DNA from: Nocardioides sp.
Lineage (GTDB): Bacteria; Actinomycetota; Actinomycetes; Propionibacteriales; Nocardioidaceae
DNA length: 64,000 bases
Direction: 5' to 3'
Assembly: GCA_037045645.1 (NCBI GenBank)
Contig: JBAOIH010000001.1
Coordinates: 1,488,001-1,552,000 of the forward strand
Position 1 is the stretch's first letter; every line of letters begins with the position of its first letter. Under the pieces are notes generated by a model. That model had not been told where the DNA came from. It searched no databases and saw nothing but the letters and a program-made list of their open reading frames with translations. The position numbers and the translations under genes were made by a program. Below are positions 1 to 8,504 of the stretch, piece by piece.

Positions 1-4
1 TCAT
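1..4 (-). CDS. Start codon of a minus-strand gene leaving the window
   Basis: An ATG read on the minus strand at 4-2 is preceded by a good ribosome binding site (GGAAGAGAG, minus strand, about 8-15). It lies 22 bases beyond the stop of the GntR regulator, so a second gene probably follows in the same operon. Only the start codon is inside the window, so nothing can be said of the product. Confidence 0.4.
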
Positions 5-26
5 CTCTCTTCCGTTGGGCAGGGCT

Positions 27-761
27 TCACGCCACCAATCCGCGCAGCAGCGCGGCGGTGTCGTCGCAGTGTTCGAGCATGGCTGTGCGCGCGGCGTCGG
101 GGCGACCGGCCAGGATGGCCTTGACCAGGCGCGCGTGTTGGCGATGTGAATGCGCGATGTTGGTCTCCAGCACCGGGATCGCACTCAGCATCTCGTGCAG
201 CGTGGCCTGCACCGACGCGACCGCCTCGATCACGCGGGGTGAGGCGGACAGCGCCGCGACCGTGAGGTGGAAACGGCTGTCGGCTTGTCGATGTCCCGCC
301 CTCGTCGTGGCCGTCACGACCGCATCCTGGGCGTCGACGAGTTGCTGACGCCGTACGTCGTCGAGCTCCGTGCCGGCCGCGAGTTCGGCTGCTCCGGGTT
401 CCACGACCCTTCGGAAGGCCAGCGAATCCAGCCAGTCCGCGCGCTGCGCCGCAGTGAAGCGGGCTGCCTTGCGTGCCGACGGGGAGGCCGGCCGCAACGT
501 CACGATGGTGCCGCCCGAACGTCCCCGCGTCGTCTCGACGAACCCGGCCTGACGCAACGCCACCATCGCCTCGCGCAGCGTCGCTCTGGAGACTCCGAGC
601 CTGGCCGCGAGCTCACGTTCGGACGGCAATGTCGAGCCGCGTGGATATACCCCGAGGCGGATAGCGGTGGCGAGTTGCTCGACGCAGGCCTCGAATGCGT
701 GGTGACCGCGCACCGGGCGCAGCAACGCCTCGCTGAGATGATCGTGCGGCACAGCGGTCAC
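27..761 (-). CDS. GntR/FadR-family transcriptional regulator
   Basis: DNA-binding regulator of about 244 residues. The N-terminal winged helix-turn-helix is seen in LPSERELAARLGVSRATLRE, followed by wing residues TTRGRSGGT. The C-terminal all-helical FCD ligand domain has the expected DSRFH and later His-rich metal/ligand positions. The reading frame is open further upstream to 851, but the GTG at 761 gives a normal N terminus (MTAVPHDHL); a GTG three codons later is also possible. It is divergent from the amino acid permease and shares about 150 bases of regulatory DNA with it. It therefore probably represses or activates the 915-6119 catabolic genes in response to their substrate. The ligand cannot be told from the sequence. 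Confidence 0.85.
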   Translation of the reverse strand: MTAVPHDHLSEALLRPVRGHHAFEACVEQLATAIRLGVYPRGSTLPSERELAARLGVSRATLREAMVALRQAGFVETTRGRSGGTIVTLRPASPSARKAARFTAAQRADWLDSLAFRRVVEPGAAELAAGTELDDVRRQQLVDAQDAVVTATTRAGHRQADSRFHLTVAALSASPRVIEAVASVQATLHEMLSAIPVLETNIAHSHRQHARLVKAILAGRPDAARTAMLEHCDDTAALLRGLVA

Positions 762-841
762 GGCGCCAGTGTGCCAGAGCCGTCGACCGTGTAAAGGTCT
801 GACTCCATACCAATTTCCGCCAGGGCCGCGAAGGTCATGGA

Positions 842-867
842 CGTGACCCACGTCACGGGTCTAACCT
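842..867 (+). promoter_or_regulatory. Operator-like inverted repeat overlapping the permease promoter
   Basis: CGTGAC at 842-847 is mirrored by GTCACG at 852-857 with four bases between. It is followed at 862-867 by TAACCT, a plausible -10 box. The leader then contains GGAAGG just before the ATG at 915. The inverted repeat sits where a -35 element would be, a natural site for the divergent GntR regulator. Assignment to that regulator is inference. Confidence 0.45.
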
Positions 868-914
868 CGCCACAGCCGGACCCGGCCGCCGGGTCCCGTC
901 CTGGAAGGTGAGAC

Positions 915-2531
915 ATGCCCGAAGGCCACGAACACGTCGATGAGACCGAGCTCACCGAGGACGAGAAGCATCTCGCAAAGCTCGGCTACAAGCAGGATCT
1001 GCACCGCTCCTGGTCCGGGTTCTCCAACTTCGCCATCTCGTTCTCGATCATCTCGATCCTGGCCGGCTGTCTGACGAACTTCGGCGCCGGATTCAACAAC
1101 GGCGGCCCGATCTCGATCTCGTGGTCGTGGCCGATCCTGGGGCTGTTCATCCTGATCATCGGGTTCACGATGAGCGAGTTGGTCTCGGCCTATCCGACGT
1201 CCGGAGGTATCTATTGGTGGGCCTCCAAACTCGGAGGTCCTGCCGCAGGCTTCTTCACCGGCTGGCTGAACCTCATCGGCCTGGTCGCCGTGACGGCTGG
1301 TGTCGCGTACGGATGCGCGACGTTCTGGGACCTGACCATCTCGACCTGGTCTGAAAGCTATGCGGGGTCCTACTCACTGACCCGAGTGTTCGTCATCTTC
1401 TTGGTCGTGTTGGGCATCGCTGCCGGTCTCAACATCTTCTCCAGTCACCTGATGGCGATCATGAACAACGTCTCAGTGTGGTGGCACGTCTTCGGCGCTG
1501 CCCTGATCGTGCTGATCCTGGTCTTCGTGCCCGACCATCACCAGAGCGCGAGCTATGTCTTCACCGAGCGTTTCAACAACTCGGGATTCTTCGGTGGTGA
1601 CACCGGGGGAGCGGGCTTCTGGTTCATGATCATCCCTTTCGGCTTCTTGCTGACGCAGTACACGATCACCGGCTTCGATGCTTCGGCTCACCTGTCGGAG
1701 GAAACGTCGGCGGCCTCCACTGCAGCGGCCAAGGGCATCTGGCAGTCGATCTTCTATTCGGTCGTCGGTGGTTACATCCTGCTGCTCGCGGTGGTCTTCG
1801 CGATCCCCAACGACGCGTCCGGCAACCCCGACAACGCGGGCGTCGGCGCCGGCGGTGTGGCGTACATCTTCACGTCCGCACTGGGCAACAAGTGGGCCAC
1901 CTTGGTGCTGTTCATCGCGGCCGCCGCGCAACTGTTCTGCGCCACCGCGTGTATGACGTCGGCGTCGCGGATGACGTACGCCTTCGCTCGCGACGGCGCG
2001 ATCCCCGGCTCCAAGCGTTGGGCCGCGCTGAACAAACTCAAGGTGCCGGCAAATGCTGTGGTGCTCGTCGGCATCGTGGCCGCGATCGTGACTCTGCCCG
2101 CGCTGATCGAGGTCAACCTGGGCACTCCCGAGGAGCCGCTGATCATTCCGGTCGCCTTCTATGCGGTTACCTCGATCGCGGTGATCGGGCTCTATCTGGC
2201 GTTCGCGATCCCGATCTGGCTGCGGTGGCGCCACGGCGACGAGTTCGAGGTTGGTTCGTGGAACAACGGCGCCAAGTACAAGTGGATGAACCTGATCGCG
2301 GTCGCCGAGATCATCATCGTCTGCGGTGCGCTGATGCTGCCCTTCGTACCCGAAGCTGTTCCCGGCAACGAGGACTTCGCGTGGAAGTTCGTGAACTACG
2401 CACCGATCATCACGATCGGCGCACTGGTGGCGCTGACCATCTGGTGGTTCGCGTCGGCGAAGAAGTGGTTCACCGGGCCCAAGCACACCATCGACCAAGC
2501 TGTCATCGACGCGTTCGACGAGCGCTCCTGA
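915..2531 (+). CDS. APC-superfamily amino acid/amine permease
   Basis: Polytopic inner membrane transporter of 538 residues with about 12 hydrophobic segments after a charged cytoplasmic N terminus. The segment HRSWSGFSNFAISFSIISI and the following glycine-rich helix are typical of APC permeases of the GABA/choline/amino acid type. TSGGIYWW is also characteristic. An SD (GGAAGGTGAG) precedes the ATG. It is the first gene of a probable operon: a choline-kinase-like protein follows after 5 bases and a dimethylglycine/sarcosine dehydrogenase after that. An amine or N-methylated amino acid is therefore a likely substrate. The exact substrate is not determinable. Confidence 0.88.
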   Translation: MPEGHEHVDETELTEDEKHLAKLGYKQDLHRSWSGFSNFAISFSIISILAGCLTNFGAGFNNGGPISISWSWPILGLFILIIGFTMSELVSAYPTSGGIYWWASKLGGPAAGFFTGWLNLIGLVAVTAGVAYGCATFWDLTISTWSESYAGSYSLTRVFVIFLVVLGIAAGLNIFSSHLMAIMNNVSVWWHVFGAALIVLILVFVPDHHQSASYVFTERFNNSGFFGGDTGGAGFWFMIIPFGFLLTQYTITGFDASAHLSEETSAASTAAAKGIWQSIFYSVVGGYILLLAVVFAIPNDASGNPDNAGVGAGGVAYIFTSALGNKWATLVLFIAAAAQLFCATACMTSASRMTYAFARDGAIPGSKRWAALNKLKVPANAVVLVGIVAAIVTLPALIEVNLGTPEEPLIIPVAFYAVTSIAVIGLYLAFAIPIWLRWRHGDEFEVGSWNNGAKYKWMNLIAVAEIIIVCGALMLPFVPEAVPGNEDFAWKFVNYAPIITIGALVALTIWWFASAKKWFTGPKHTIDQAVIDAFDERS

Positions 2532-2536
2532 GGCAC

Positions 2537-3448
2537 GTGACCCCCGAGATCGAGGCTCTCCTCGACCAGATCCCGATCCTGGCTGATCGGACCCTGGTCG
2601 AGGAGTTGTCGGGCGGGCTGACCAACCGCAACCTGCGTGTCCACCGCCCCAGTGGTGACGTGGTCGTACGCCTGGCCGGCGCTTCGGGTGAACTGCTGGA
2701 GATCGATCGCGTGGCCGAGCACCACGACAGCGTCGCTGCGGCGGCCTCCGGTGCGGCGCCGGAGGTGTTGGCCCACCACCCAGAGCTCGCGGCCATGGTG
2801 ATCGACTATGTCCCGGGCTCCACGCTGAGCAACGACTCTTTCGCGGACGCCGGGGTGATGGCACGAGCCGCCGGCGCCGTGCGCCAACTCCATGCGGGGC
2901 CGGCCTTCGCGCGTACGTTCTCCATGTTCGAGCGCCGCGAGCGATACCTGGCCACGATCGCCGAGCGTGGCTTCGAGCTGCCGCCGGACTATCACCGGTT
3001 CGACGCACACTGGGCTGACGTACGCCGGGTGCTGGAGGGGACCGCCGCCGAGTTGGCGCCGTGCAACAACGACCTGCTCGCCGAGAACTACGTCGACGAC
3101 GGCGACCGGTGCTGGCTGATCGACTACGACTACGCCGCCAATGGCGACCCTGCCTTCGACCTCGGCAACACGGCCACCGAATGTGAGTTCACGCCCGAGC
3201 AGACCGAGGCGTGGGTGGAGCAGTACTACGGTGCGCTGACGCCCGCGCGGCTGTCCCGGGTACGGCTGCAAGCGCTGTGCAGTGCGTACGGCTGGTCGCT
3301 GTGGGGCTATATCCAAAAGGACGCCAGCGACCTGGACTTCGACTACGAGGGCTGGGGTCTGCACCGTTTCGACAAGGCCGCGCGGGTGTTCACCAGCCCG
3401 CACTTCACCCGACTGCTGACCGCCGTGGTTGAGGAGCGAACGACGTGA
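2537..3448 (+). CDS. Choline/ethanolamine-kinase-like phosphotransferase (APH fold)
   Basis: 303 residues, starting at a GTG just after the permease stop. The protein-kinase-like APH fold is shown by the catalytic loop CNNDLLAEN (catalytic Asp about 179) and the metal-binding DYDYAANGDPAFDLG (about 197-210). The usual HGD/HND of this loop is CNND here. Such proteins phosphorylate choline, ethanolamine or similar small alcohols/amines in the cytoplasm. Context with an amine permease and an N-methyl amino acid dehydrogenase suggests a related substrate. Oddity: the last seven codons and the stop (VVEERTT, TGA at 3446) lie inside the first unit of the 62-base repeat array, so the native C terminus may have been replaced. 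Confidence 0.8.
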   Translation: MTPEIEALLDQIPILADRTLVEELSGGLTNRNLRVHRPSGDVVVRLAGASGELLEIDRVAEHHDSVAAAASGAAPEVLAHHPELAAMVIDYVPGSTLSNDSFADAGVMARAAGAVRQLHAGPAFARTFSMFERRERYLATIAERGFELPPDYHRFDAHWADVRRVLEGTAAELAPCNNDLLAENYVDDGDRCWLIDYDYAANGDPAFDLGNTATECEFTPEQTEAWVEQYYGALTPARLSRVRLQALCSAYGWSLWGYIQKDASDLDFDYEGWGLHRFDKAARVFTSPHFTRLLTAVVEERTT

Positions 3449-3711
3449 GCGTCTCGAAACCACTCCCGCCCCGGGCACCTCATCCGGTGGTTGAGGAGCG
3501 AACGACGTGAGCGTCTTTAAACCACTCCCGCCCCGCGCACCTCATCCGGTGGTTGAGGAGCGAACGACGTGAGCGTCTCGAAACCACTCCCGCCCCGCGC
3601 ACACCATCCGGTGGTTGAGGAGCGAACGACGTGAGCGTCTCGAAACCACTCCCGCCCCGCGCACCTCATCCGGTGGTTGAGGAGCGAACGACGTGAGCGT
3701 CTCGAAACCAC
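3425..3711. repeat. Five tandem copies of a 62-base unit containing the 39-base palindromic element
   Basis: Copies of the 39-base element start at 3425, 3487, 3549, 3611 and 3673, an exact 62-base period. Each begins GTGGTTGAGGAGCGAACGA and ends CGTCTCGAAACCAC, so the ends are complementary (GTGGTT/AACCAC). The 23-base spacer (TCCCGCCCCGC...CATCCG) is nearly constant. Copy 2 has a TTTAA variant. Each unit carries a TGA overlapping a GTG (CGTGAGCGTC). The first copy supplies the stop of the phosphotransferase and the last supplies the start of the dehydrogenase. Confidence 0.95.
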
Positions 3712-6119
3712 TCCCGCCCCGCGCACAGGTGGTGATCATCGGCGGCGGAGTGATGGGCTGCTCGACGGCCTATCACCTGGCGCACCTGGGCTGGACCGAC
3801 GTCGTCGTGTTGGAGCAGGGGCGGCTCTCGGGGGGCACCACCTGGCACGCGGCAGGCCTGGTCGGACCGCTGCGGGCCAGCGAATCTGGGACCCGACTGG
3901 TGCAGTATTCCGCCGAGCTCTACGCCCGATTGGAGGCCGAGACTGGCCTGGCGACCGGCTATCGCAACACCGGCGGCCTGGTGCTGGCTCGCACTCCTGA
4001 CCGGCTCACCGCGATCACCCGCACGGCCGCCAACGCGGTCGCCTACGACCTGCCCTGCGAGTTGATCTCGCCCCGACAGGCCCAGGAACTGTGGCCACCG
4101 ATGCAGGTCGACGATCTGCTCGCGGCGTTGTGGCTACCCGGCGACGGCAAGGTCAATCCGACGGATCTGACCATGTCTTTGGCCAAGGGTGCTCGCAACC
4201 TGGGAGTGGTGGTCCGAGAAGGTGTGCGGGTCCGCGAGATCCTCACCGACGGTGAGGGTCGTGACCGCCGCGTGACGGGCGTACGCACCGACATCGGTGA
4301 GATCGAGGCTGAGTACGTCGTCAACTGCGCCGGTCAGTGGGCGAAGGCACTCGGCGACTCGGTCGACGTCACGATTCCGATGCATTCGGCCGAGCACTTC
4401 TATGTCGTGACCGAGGCCGTGGCGGGCACTCACCCCGACCTGCCGATCATGCGCGACGCCGACGGGTGGACGTACTTCAAGGAGGAGGTCGGCGGTCTTG
4501 TCGTCGGCGGCTTCGAACCCAATGCCAAGCCGTGGGTTGCCCCGGACCAGATCCCCTACCCCTTCGAATTCGCGCTGTTGGAGGAGGACTGGGAGCACTT
4601 CTCGATCCTGATGGATGAGGCGCTGCATCGGATCCCGGCGCTGGAACACACCGGCATCCGCAAGTTCTACAACGGCCCGGAGTCGTTCACCCCGGACAAT
4701 CAGTTTCTGTTGGGTCAGACGCCCGGACTTCGCGGGCATTTCGTCGGCGCGGGCTTCAACTCCGTCGGGATTGCGTCGGCCGGTGGAGCCGGCCGGGCAC
4801 TGGCCGAGTGGATCGTCGCGGGGGAGCCGACCTCGGATCTGGTGGCGGTGGACGTACGCCGGTTCGGCCCCTTGCAGAACGACAACGCCTGGCTTCGCTC
4901 ACGGGTTGCCGAGGTGCTGGGGGTGCACTACGCGATTCCGTGGCCCAACCGCGAGTTCACCAGCGGGCGCGACCAGAAGCACTCGTCCGTGCACGACCAG
5001 TTGGTCGCGCGCAACGCCTGCTTCGGCTCCCGCAACGGCTGGGAACGCCCGCTCTTCTTCGCGCCGGAAGGGCAGACCCCCGGGATCGACTACTCGTGGG
5101 AGGCACAGAATTGGGTGCCATGGGTGGATGCCGAACAAGTCGCCTGCCGTACTGGCGTGGCGGTGTTCGACCAGTCGTCCTTCAGCAAATACGTCGTGGC
5201 CGGGCCGGTCGAGGCCCTGCAACAGATCTGTGCCGCGGATGTCGACGTGGCCGTCGGCACGGCCGTCTACACGCCCTGGCTGAACGCACGCGGCACGTAC
5301 GAAGCCGACGTGACGGTGACTCGGGTCGCGCCGGGGGAGTTCCTGATCATCTCCAGTGCGGCGACCACGCAGCGTGACCTCGACTGGCTGGCGCGACACC
5401 TGCCGGACACCGCCGGGGTGATCGACCTCTCCGAGGACTTCGCGGTGTTCGGCGTGATGGGTCCGCGCTCGCGCGCACTTCTGGGCGAACTAACCACGGC
5501 CGACCTGGACGACTTCGACTTCGCCACCTCACGTGAGATCCCACTCGCCGGTGGACAGGTGCGTGCAACGCGGATGACGTACGTCGGCGAACTCGGCTGG
5601 GAGTTGATGGTCAACGTCTATGACGCGCCCGAGGTGCATCGGGCGTTGCTTGACGCCGGTGCGGCCCCTGCGGGCTACTACGCGATCGAGGGGTTGAGGT
5701 TGGAGAAGGGCTACCGCGCGTTCGGACGCGAGTTGACCCCGGACCTGACGCCCGTCGAGGCGGGCCTCGTCTTCGCCACCGCGCTCGCCGGCGACAAGGA
5801 ATTCCTGGGGCGCTCGGCGTTGGAGGCGCATCGTGCTGCGCTCGCGCGCGGGGGTGAGCGACGACGAATCGTCTCGATCCGTTGTGCCGAGCCGGACGCC
5901 GTGCTCTGGGGTGGCGAACTAGTGCTGCGCGATGGGCAACCGACCGGCCAGGTGACCAGCGCCGCCCGTGGCGCGACCGTGGGGGCATGGGTCGGGTTGG
6001 CACTGATCAAGGCCCCCGGCCCCGTCACCTCAGACTGGCTGACCCACGGGGACTGGACCGTGGACGTCGCGGGTCGCCGCGTGCCGATCGTCGTCGGGCT
6101 CAAGGCGCCGCTCGGGTGA
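3693..6119 (+). CDS. Dimethylglycine/sarcosine dehydrogenase-type FAD and folate enzyme
   Basis: 808 residues. The N-terminal FAD-dependent oxidoreductase domain has GGGVMG at 17-22. TTWHAAGL carries His52 at the position that in this family bonds FAD covalently. The C-terminal half, from about 430, is a GcvT-like aminomethyltransferase/tetrahydrofolate domain with the conserved GLRLEKGY near 665 and a GcvT_C end. The family removes N-methyl groups from dimethylglycine or sarcosine in the cytoplasm, passing the one-carbon unit to tetrahydrofolate. The GTG start lies inside the last repeat unit (MSVSKPLPPRAQ). The spacing to the Rossmann motif is normal, so this start is credible. It is probably the third gene of the amine operon, but 244 bases of repeats now separate it from the kinase. 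Confidence 0.88.
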   Translation: MSVSKPLPPRAQVVIIGGGVMGCSTAYHLAHLGWTDVVVLEQGRLSGGTTWHAAGLVGPLRASESGTRLVQYSAELYARLEAETGLATGYRNTGGLVLARTPDRLTAITRTAANAVAYDLPCELISPRQAQELWPPMQVDDLLAALWLPGDGKVNPTDLTMSLAKGARNLGVVVREGVRVREILTDGEGRDRRVTGVRTDIGEIEAEYVVNCAGQWAKALGDSVDVTIPMHSAEHFYVVTEAVAGTHPDLPIMRDADGWTYFKEEVGGLVVGGFEPNAKPWVAPDQIPYPFEFALLEEDWEHFSILMDEALHRIPALEHTGIRKFYNGPESFTPDNQFLLGQTPGLRGHFVGAGFNSVGIASAGGAGRALAEWIVAGEPTSDLVAVDVRRFGPLQNDNAWLRSRVAEVLGVHYAIPWPNREFTSGRDQKHSSVHDQLVARNACFGSRNGWERPLFFAPEGQTPGIDYSWEAQNWVPWVDAEQVACRTGVAVFDQSSFSKYVVAGPVEALQQICAADVDVAVGTAVYTPWLNARGTYEADVTVTRVAPGEFLIISSAATTQRDLDWLARHLPDTAGVIDLSEDFAVFGVMGPRSRALLGELTTADLDDFDFATSREIPLAGGQVRATRMTYVGELGWELMVNVYDAPEVHRALLDAGAAPAGYYAIEGLRLEKGYRAFGRELTPDLTPVEAGLVFATALAGDKEFLGRSALEAHRAALARGGERRRIVSIRCAEPDAVLWGGELVLRDGQPTGQVTSAARGATVGAWVGLALIKAPGPVTSDWLTHGDWTVDVAGRRVPIVVGLKAPLG

Positions 6120-6124
6120 CGGGG

Positions 6125-7141
6125 TCAGACCGTCTTCTTGAATGTGGGGGCTGCCGAGGCCTGGAATCGCGTCTGCCCGACGTATTGCACCACGATCTTG
6201 TACGTGCCCTTCCGGGGTGCGGGCGCGGTGAAGACGGCGACGCCGTTCGACGACACCCGGACCCGCTTCTTGGCCGGTTTCAGACCCTTGTGGGTGACGA
6301 TGAACTGCACGCTGCCCAGCATGGGCATGCCGTGGGCGGGCACCACCCGAGCACGCACCCGCAGCGTCTTCCTGGCCAACTTGTAGGCGGCTCTGGCCGT
6401 GGTGGTCGTCGCGTCCTTCACCACGTTGATGGTCCACGCCCCGTCGTCGGTGGTCGCGAAGTTCTGCACGTTGTCGGGTCGGTAGTTGACCTTCACCTCG
6501 CGCTGACCCACGAGCGCCTTCGGCAACTGCCAAGTGGCGCGTCCGGTGTCCGGTGAAACGCGCAGCGGACCTGAGGTCTGGGAGTGGTAGTGGAAGTTCA
6601 CGGTGCCCACCGGCGTGAAGCCGTTCGCGGGCACCACGGTGGCCGTGACCTCGCCGCTCTCGCCGTAGGCGAGGGTGGCGGGCCCGGCCAAGGAGACCTG
6701 GGCCGGCAGTCTGGCGATCAGGACCGGCGCGCCGTCGGCCTCAGCCGCGGTGTACGCGCTGCCCGGTGCGGGAGTGAACCACACCGTGAGCGGCCGGGGG
6801 CCGCCGGCATCGAGGAGCGGCATCGAGAACAGAGCCGTGCCGTTCGCGTCGAGCGGCCGGGCCTTTGCCCCGGTCTCGTTCCACGCACCCATGACCAGGG
6901 AGACGCTTCCCCGAGCTACTCCCGCTGCGCCGGACACGCGGACAGTCACGGGCAGAGGGTCGCCGTAGGTGAGGTGGGCGACTCCGCCGACGAGGGGCAC
7001 ACTGCTCGGATAGGTGATCGTCACCACCGGGTCAGTGGCGACGGCAGCGACCTCGGGAACAGCGGTCGCAGGTGAGTTCAGCGCGGGCAGGCACAGGACG
7101 GCAGCGGCGCCCAGAGCGCCAGCCAGTGTACGAAACTTCAT
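6125..7141 (-). CDS. Secreted protein with Ig-like domains
   Basis: 338 residues. A clear Sec signal peptide (about 1-27, ending ...NSPATAVPE) is followed by three beta-rich modules of roughly 85-95 residues. These have alternating patterns such as TYGDPLPVTVRV, AYGESGEVTATV and KTLRVRARVV, typical of bacterial Ig-like (group 3) repeats. There is no lipobox, sortase motif or C-terminal membrane helix, so it is probably exported. Its function is not recognisable beyond a structural or adhesive role. It converges with the dehydrogenase (5-base gap) and diverges from the siroheme gene. Confidence 0.75.
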   Translation of the reverse strand: MKFRTLAGALGAAAVLCLPALNSPATAVPEVAAVATDPVVTITYPSSVPLVGGVAHLTYGDPLPVTVRVSGAAGVARGSVSLVMGAWNETGAKARPLDANGTALFSMPLLDAGGPRPLTVWFTPAPGSAYTAAEADGAPVLIARLPAQVSLAGPATLAYGESGEVTATVVPANGFTPVGTVNFHYHSQTSGPLRVSPDTGRATWQLPKALVGQREVKVNYRPDNVQNFATTDDGAWTINVVKDATTTTARAAYKLARKTLRVRARVVPAHGMPMLGSVQFIVTHKGLKPAKKRVRVSSNGVAVFTAPAPRKGTYKIVVQYVGQTRFQASAAPTFKKTV

Positions 7142-7277
7142 GGGGGGACTTTCGATCGCTCGGTGGAGGGTTCAGGGTCGCCCTCACATGAGCGCAGGTT
7201 ATCTGCTTCCTTTCGAAGAAGGTCCACGAATTCCCTCGTGTAATCGCGGATGCGTGCCGTCTGGGAAGATCCACGAC

Positions 7278-8504
7278 ATGGGATCTCAGGAGCCGTCGAT
7301 CTATCCCGTCGGGCTCCGCCTGGCGGGTCGGCGCGTCGTGGTGGTCGGCGGGGGACAGGTCGCGCAGCGACGAGTCCCCGCCCTACTAGCGGCAGGAGCT
7401 CTCGTACGCCTGGTCTCACCCGAGGTGACTCCCGCGCTGGAAGGCATGGCCGCAGAGTTCGAATGGGAGCAGCGCGGCTTCGAGCCCTCCGACCTGGACG
7501 ACGCATGGTACGTCGTCGCCGCCACCGACGACCGCGCCGTGAACGAGGAGGTCAGCGCGGCGGCTGAGGAACGGCGGGTGTTCTGCGTACGAAGCGACGA
7601 CGGCGCAGCCGCGAGTGCCTGGACACCGGCCACGGGCCGACACGGCAGTGTCACCGTGGCGGTGCTGGGCAATCGCGAGCCACGCCAGTCCGCTCGACTG
7701 CGCGACGACATCCTCACGGCGTTGCGCGACGGAGCGTTGAACACGACCGGCGCTCTCGATCACGCGCCCGGAGTGGTCCTGGTGGGTGGCGGCCCCGGTG
7801 ATCCCGAACTCGTCAGCGTCGCCGCCAGGCACGCGCTCGCCAGCGCGGACGTCGTGGTCGCGGACCGGCTGGCCCCGCGCGAGCTCCTCGCCGAACTGGC
7901 ACCGCATGTGGAGTTGGTCGACGTCGCGAAACTCCCCCGCGGGCGGTCGGCACAGCAGGCCCGGATCAACGAGGTCATCGTCGACCGCGCGCGACAGGGC
8001 AAGCGAGTCGTGCGCTTCAAGGGCGGCGACAATTTCGTGTTCGGCCGAGGTTTCGAAGAGGTCCTTGCCTGTCGCGAAGCAGGTGTACCGGTCAGCGTCG
8101 TGCCGGGCCTCTCCAGCGCGATCGCGGTGCCGGCTCGGGTCGGCATCCCCGTCACGCATCGCGGCGTGGTGCACGACTTCACCGTCGTCTCCGGCCACCT
8201 GCCTCCTGGCCATCCCGAGTCGCTGGTCCAATGGGACGCCCTGGGGCGCAGCCGCGGCACGCTCGTCCTGCTGATGGCCGTAGACAACGCCGGCCCCATC
8301 GCCGAGGCGCTGCTCACAGCGGGCCGCCCTACGGGCACCCCGGTGGCGGTGATCGCCGACGGAACGATGCCAGAGGAGCGGGTCGTCCTCGGCACCCTCG
8401 CCACGCTGGCTGATCGCCTGGCTGAAGAGGTCGTACGCCCGCCCGCCGTGATCGTGATCGGTGAGGTCGTCGCGCTGGCCCACCCCGAGGCGTTCGGTGG
8501 CTGA
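7278..8504 (+). CDS. cysG: Siroheme synthase (precorrin-2 dehydrogenase plus uroporphyrinogen-III methyltransferase)
   Basis: 408 residues in two domains. Residues about 8-150 are the NAD-binding CysG N-terminal domain (VVVVGGGQVAQRRV). From about 163 comes the SAM-dependent uroporphyrin-III C-methyltransferase (GGGPGDPEL at 170-178, RFKGGDNFVFGRG near 255). The protein methylates uroporphyrinogen III to precorrin-2 and oxidises it towards sirohydrochlorin. Ferrochelatase activity of the N-terminal domain is usual but not provable here. The ATG at 7278 follows GGGAAG at proper spacing. The TrmH-like gene overlaps its end by 8 bases. Confidence 0.9.
   Translation: MGSQEPSIYPVGLRLAGRRVVVVGGGQVAQRRVPALLAAGALVRLVSPEVTPALEGMAAEFEWEQRGFEPSDLDDAWYVVAATDDRAVNEEVSAAAEERRVFCVRSDDGAAASAWTPATGRHGSVTVAVLGNREPRQSARLRDDILTALRDGALNTTGALDHAPGVVLVGGGPGDPELVSVAARHALASADVVVADRLAPRELLAELAPHVELVDVAKLPRGRSAQQARINEVIVDRARQGKRVVRFKGGDNFVFGRGFEEVLACREAGVPVSVVPGLSSAIAVPARVGIPVTHRGVVHDFTVVSGHLPPGHPESLVQWDALGRSRGTLVLLMAVDNAGPIAEALLTAGRPTGTPVAVIADGTMPEERVVLGTLATLADRLAEEVVRPPAVIVIGEVVALAHPEAFGG

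Noticed and set aside
3517..3739. Open frames running through the repeat arrays on the minus strand
   Set aside because: They merely translate the tandem repeat; the same happens at 50149-50657 and 26249-26461. No start signal or conservation.
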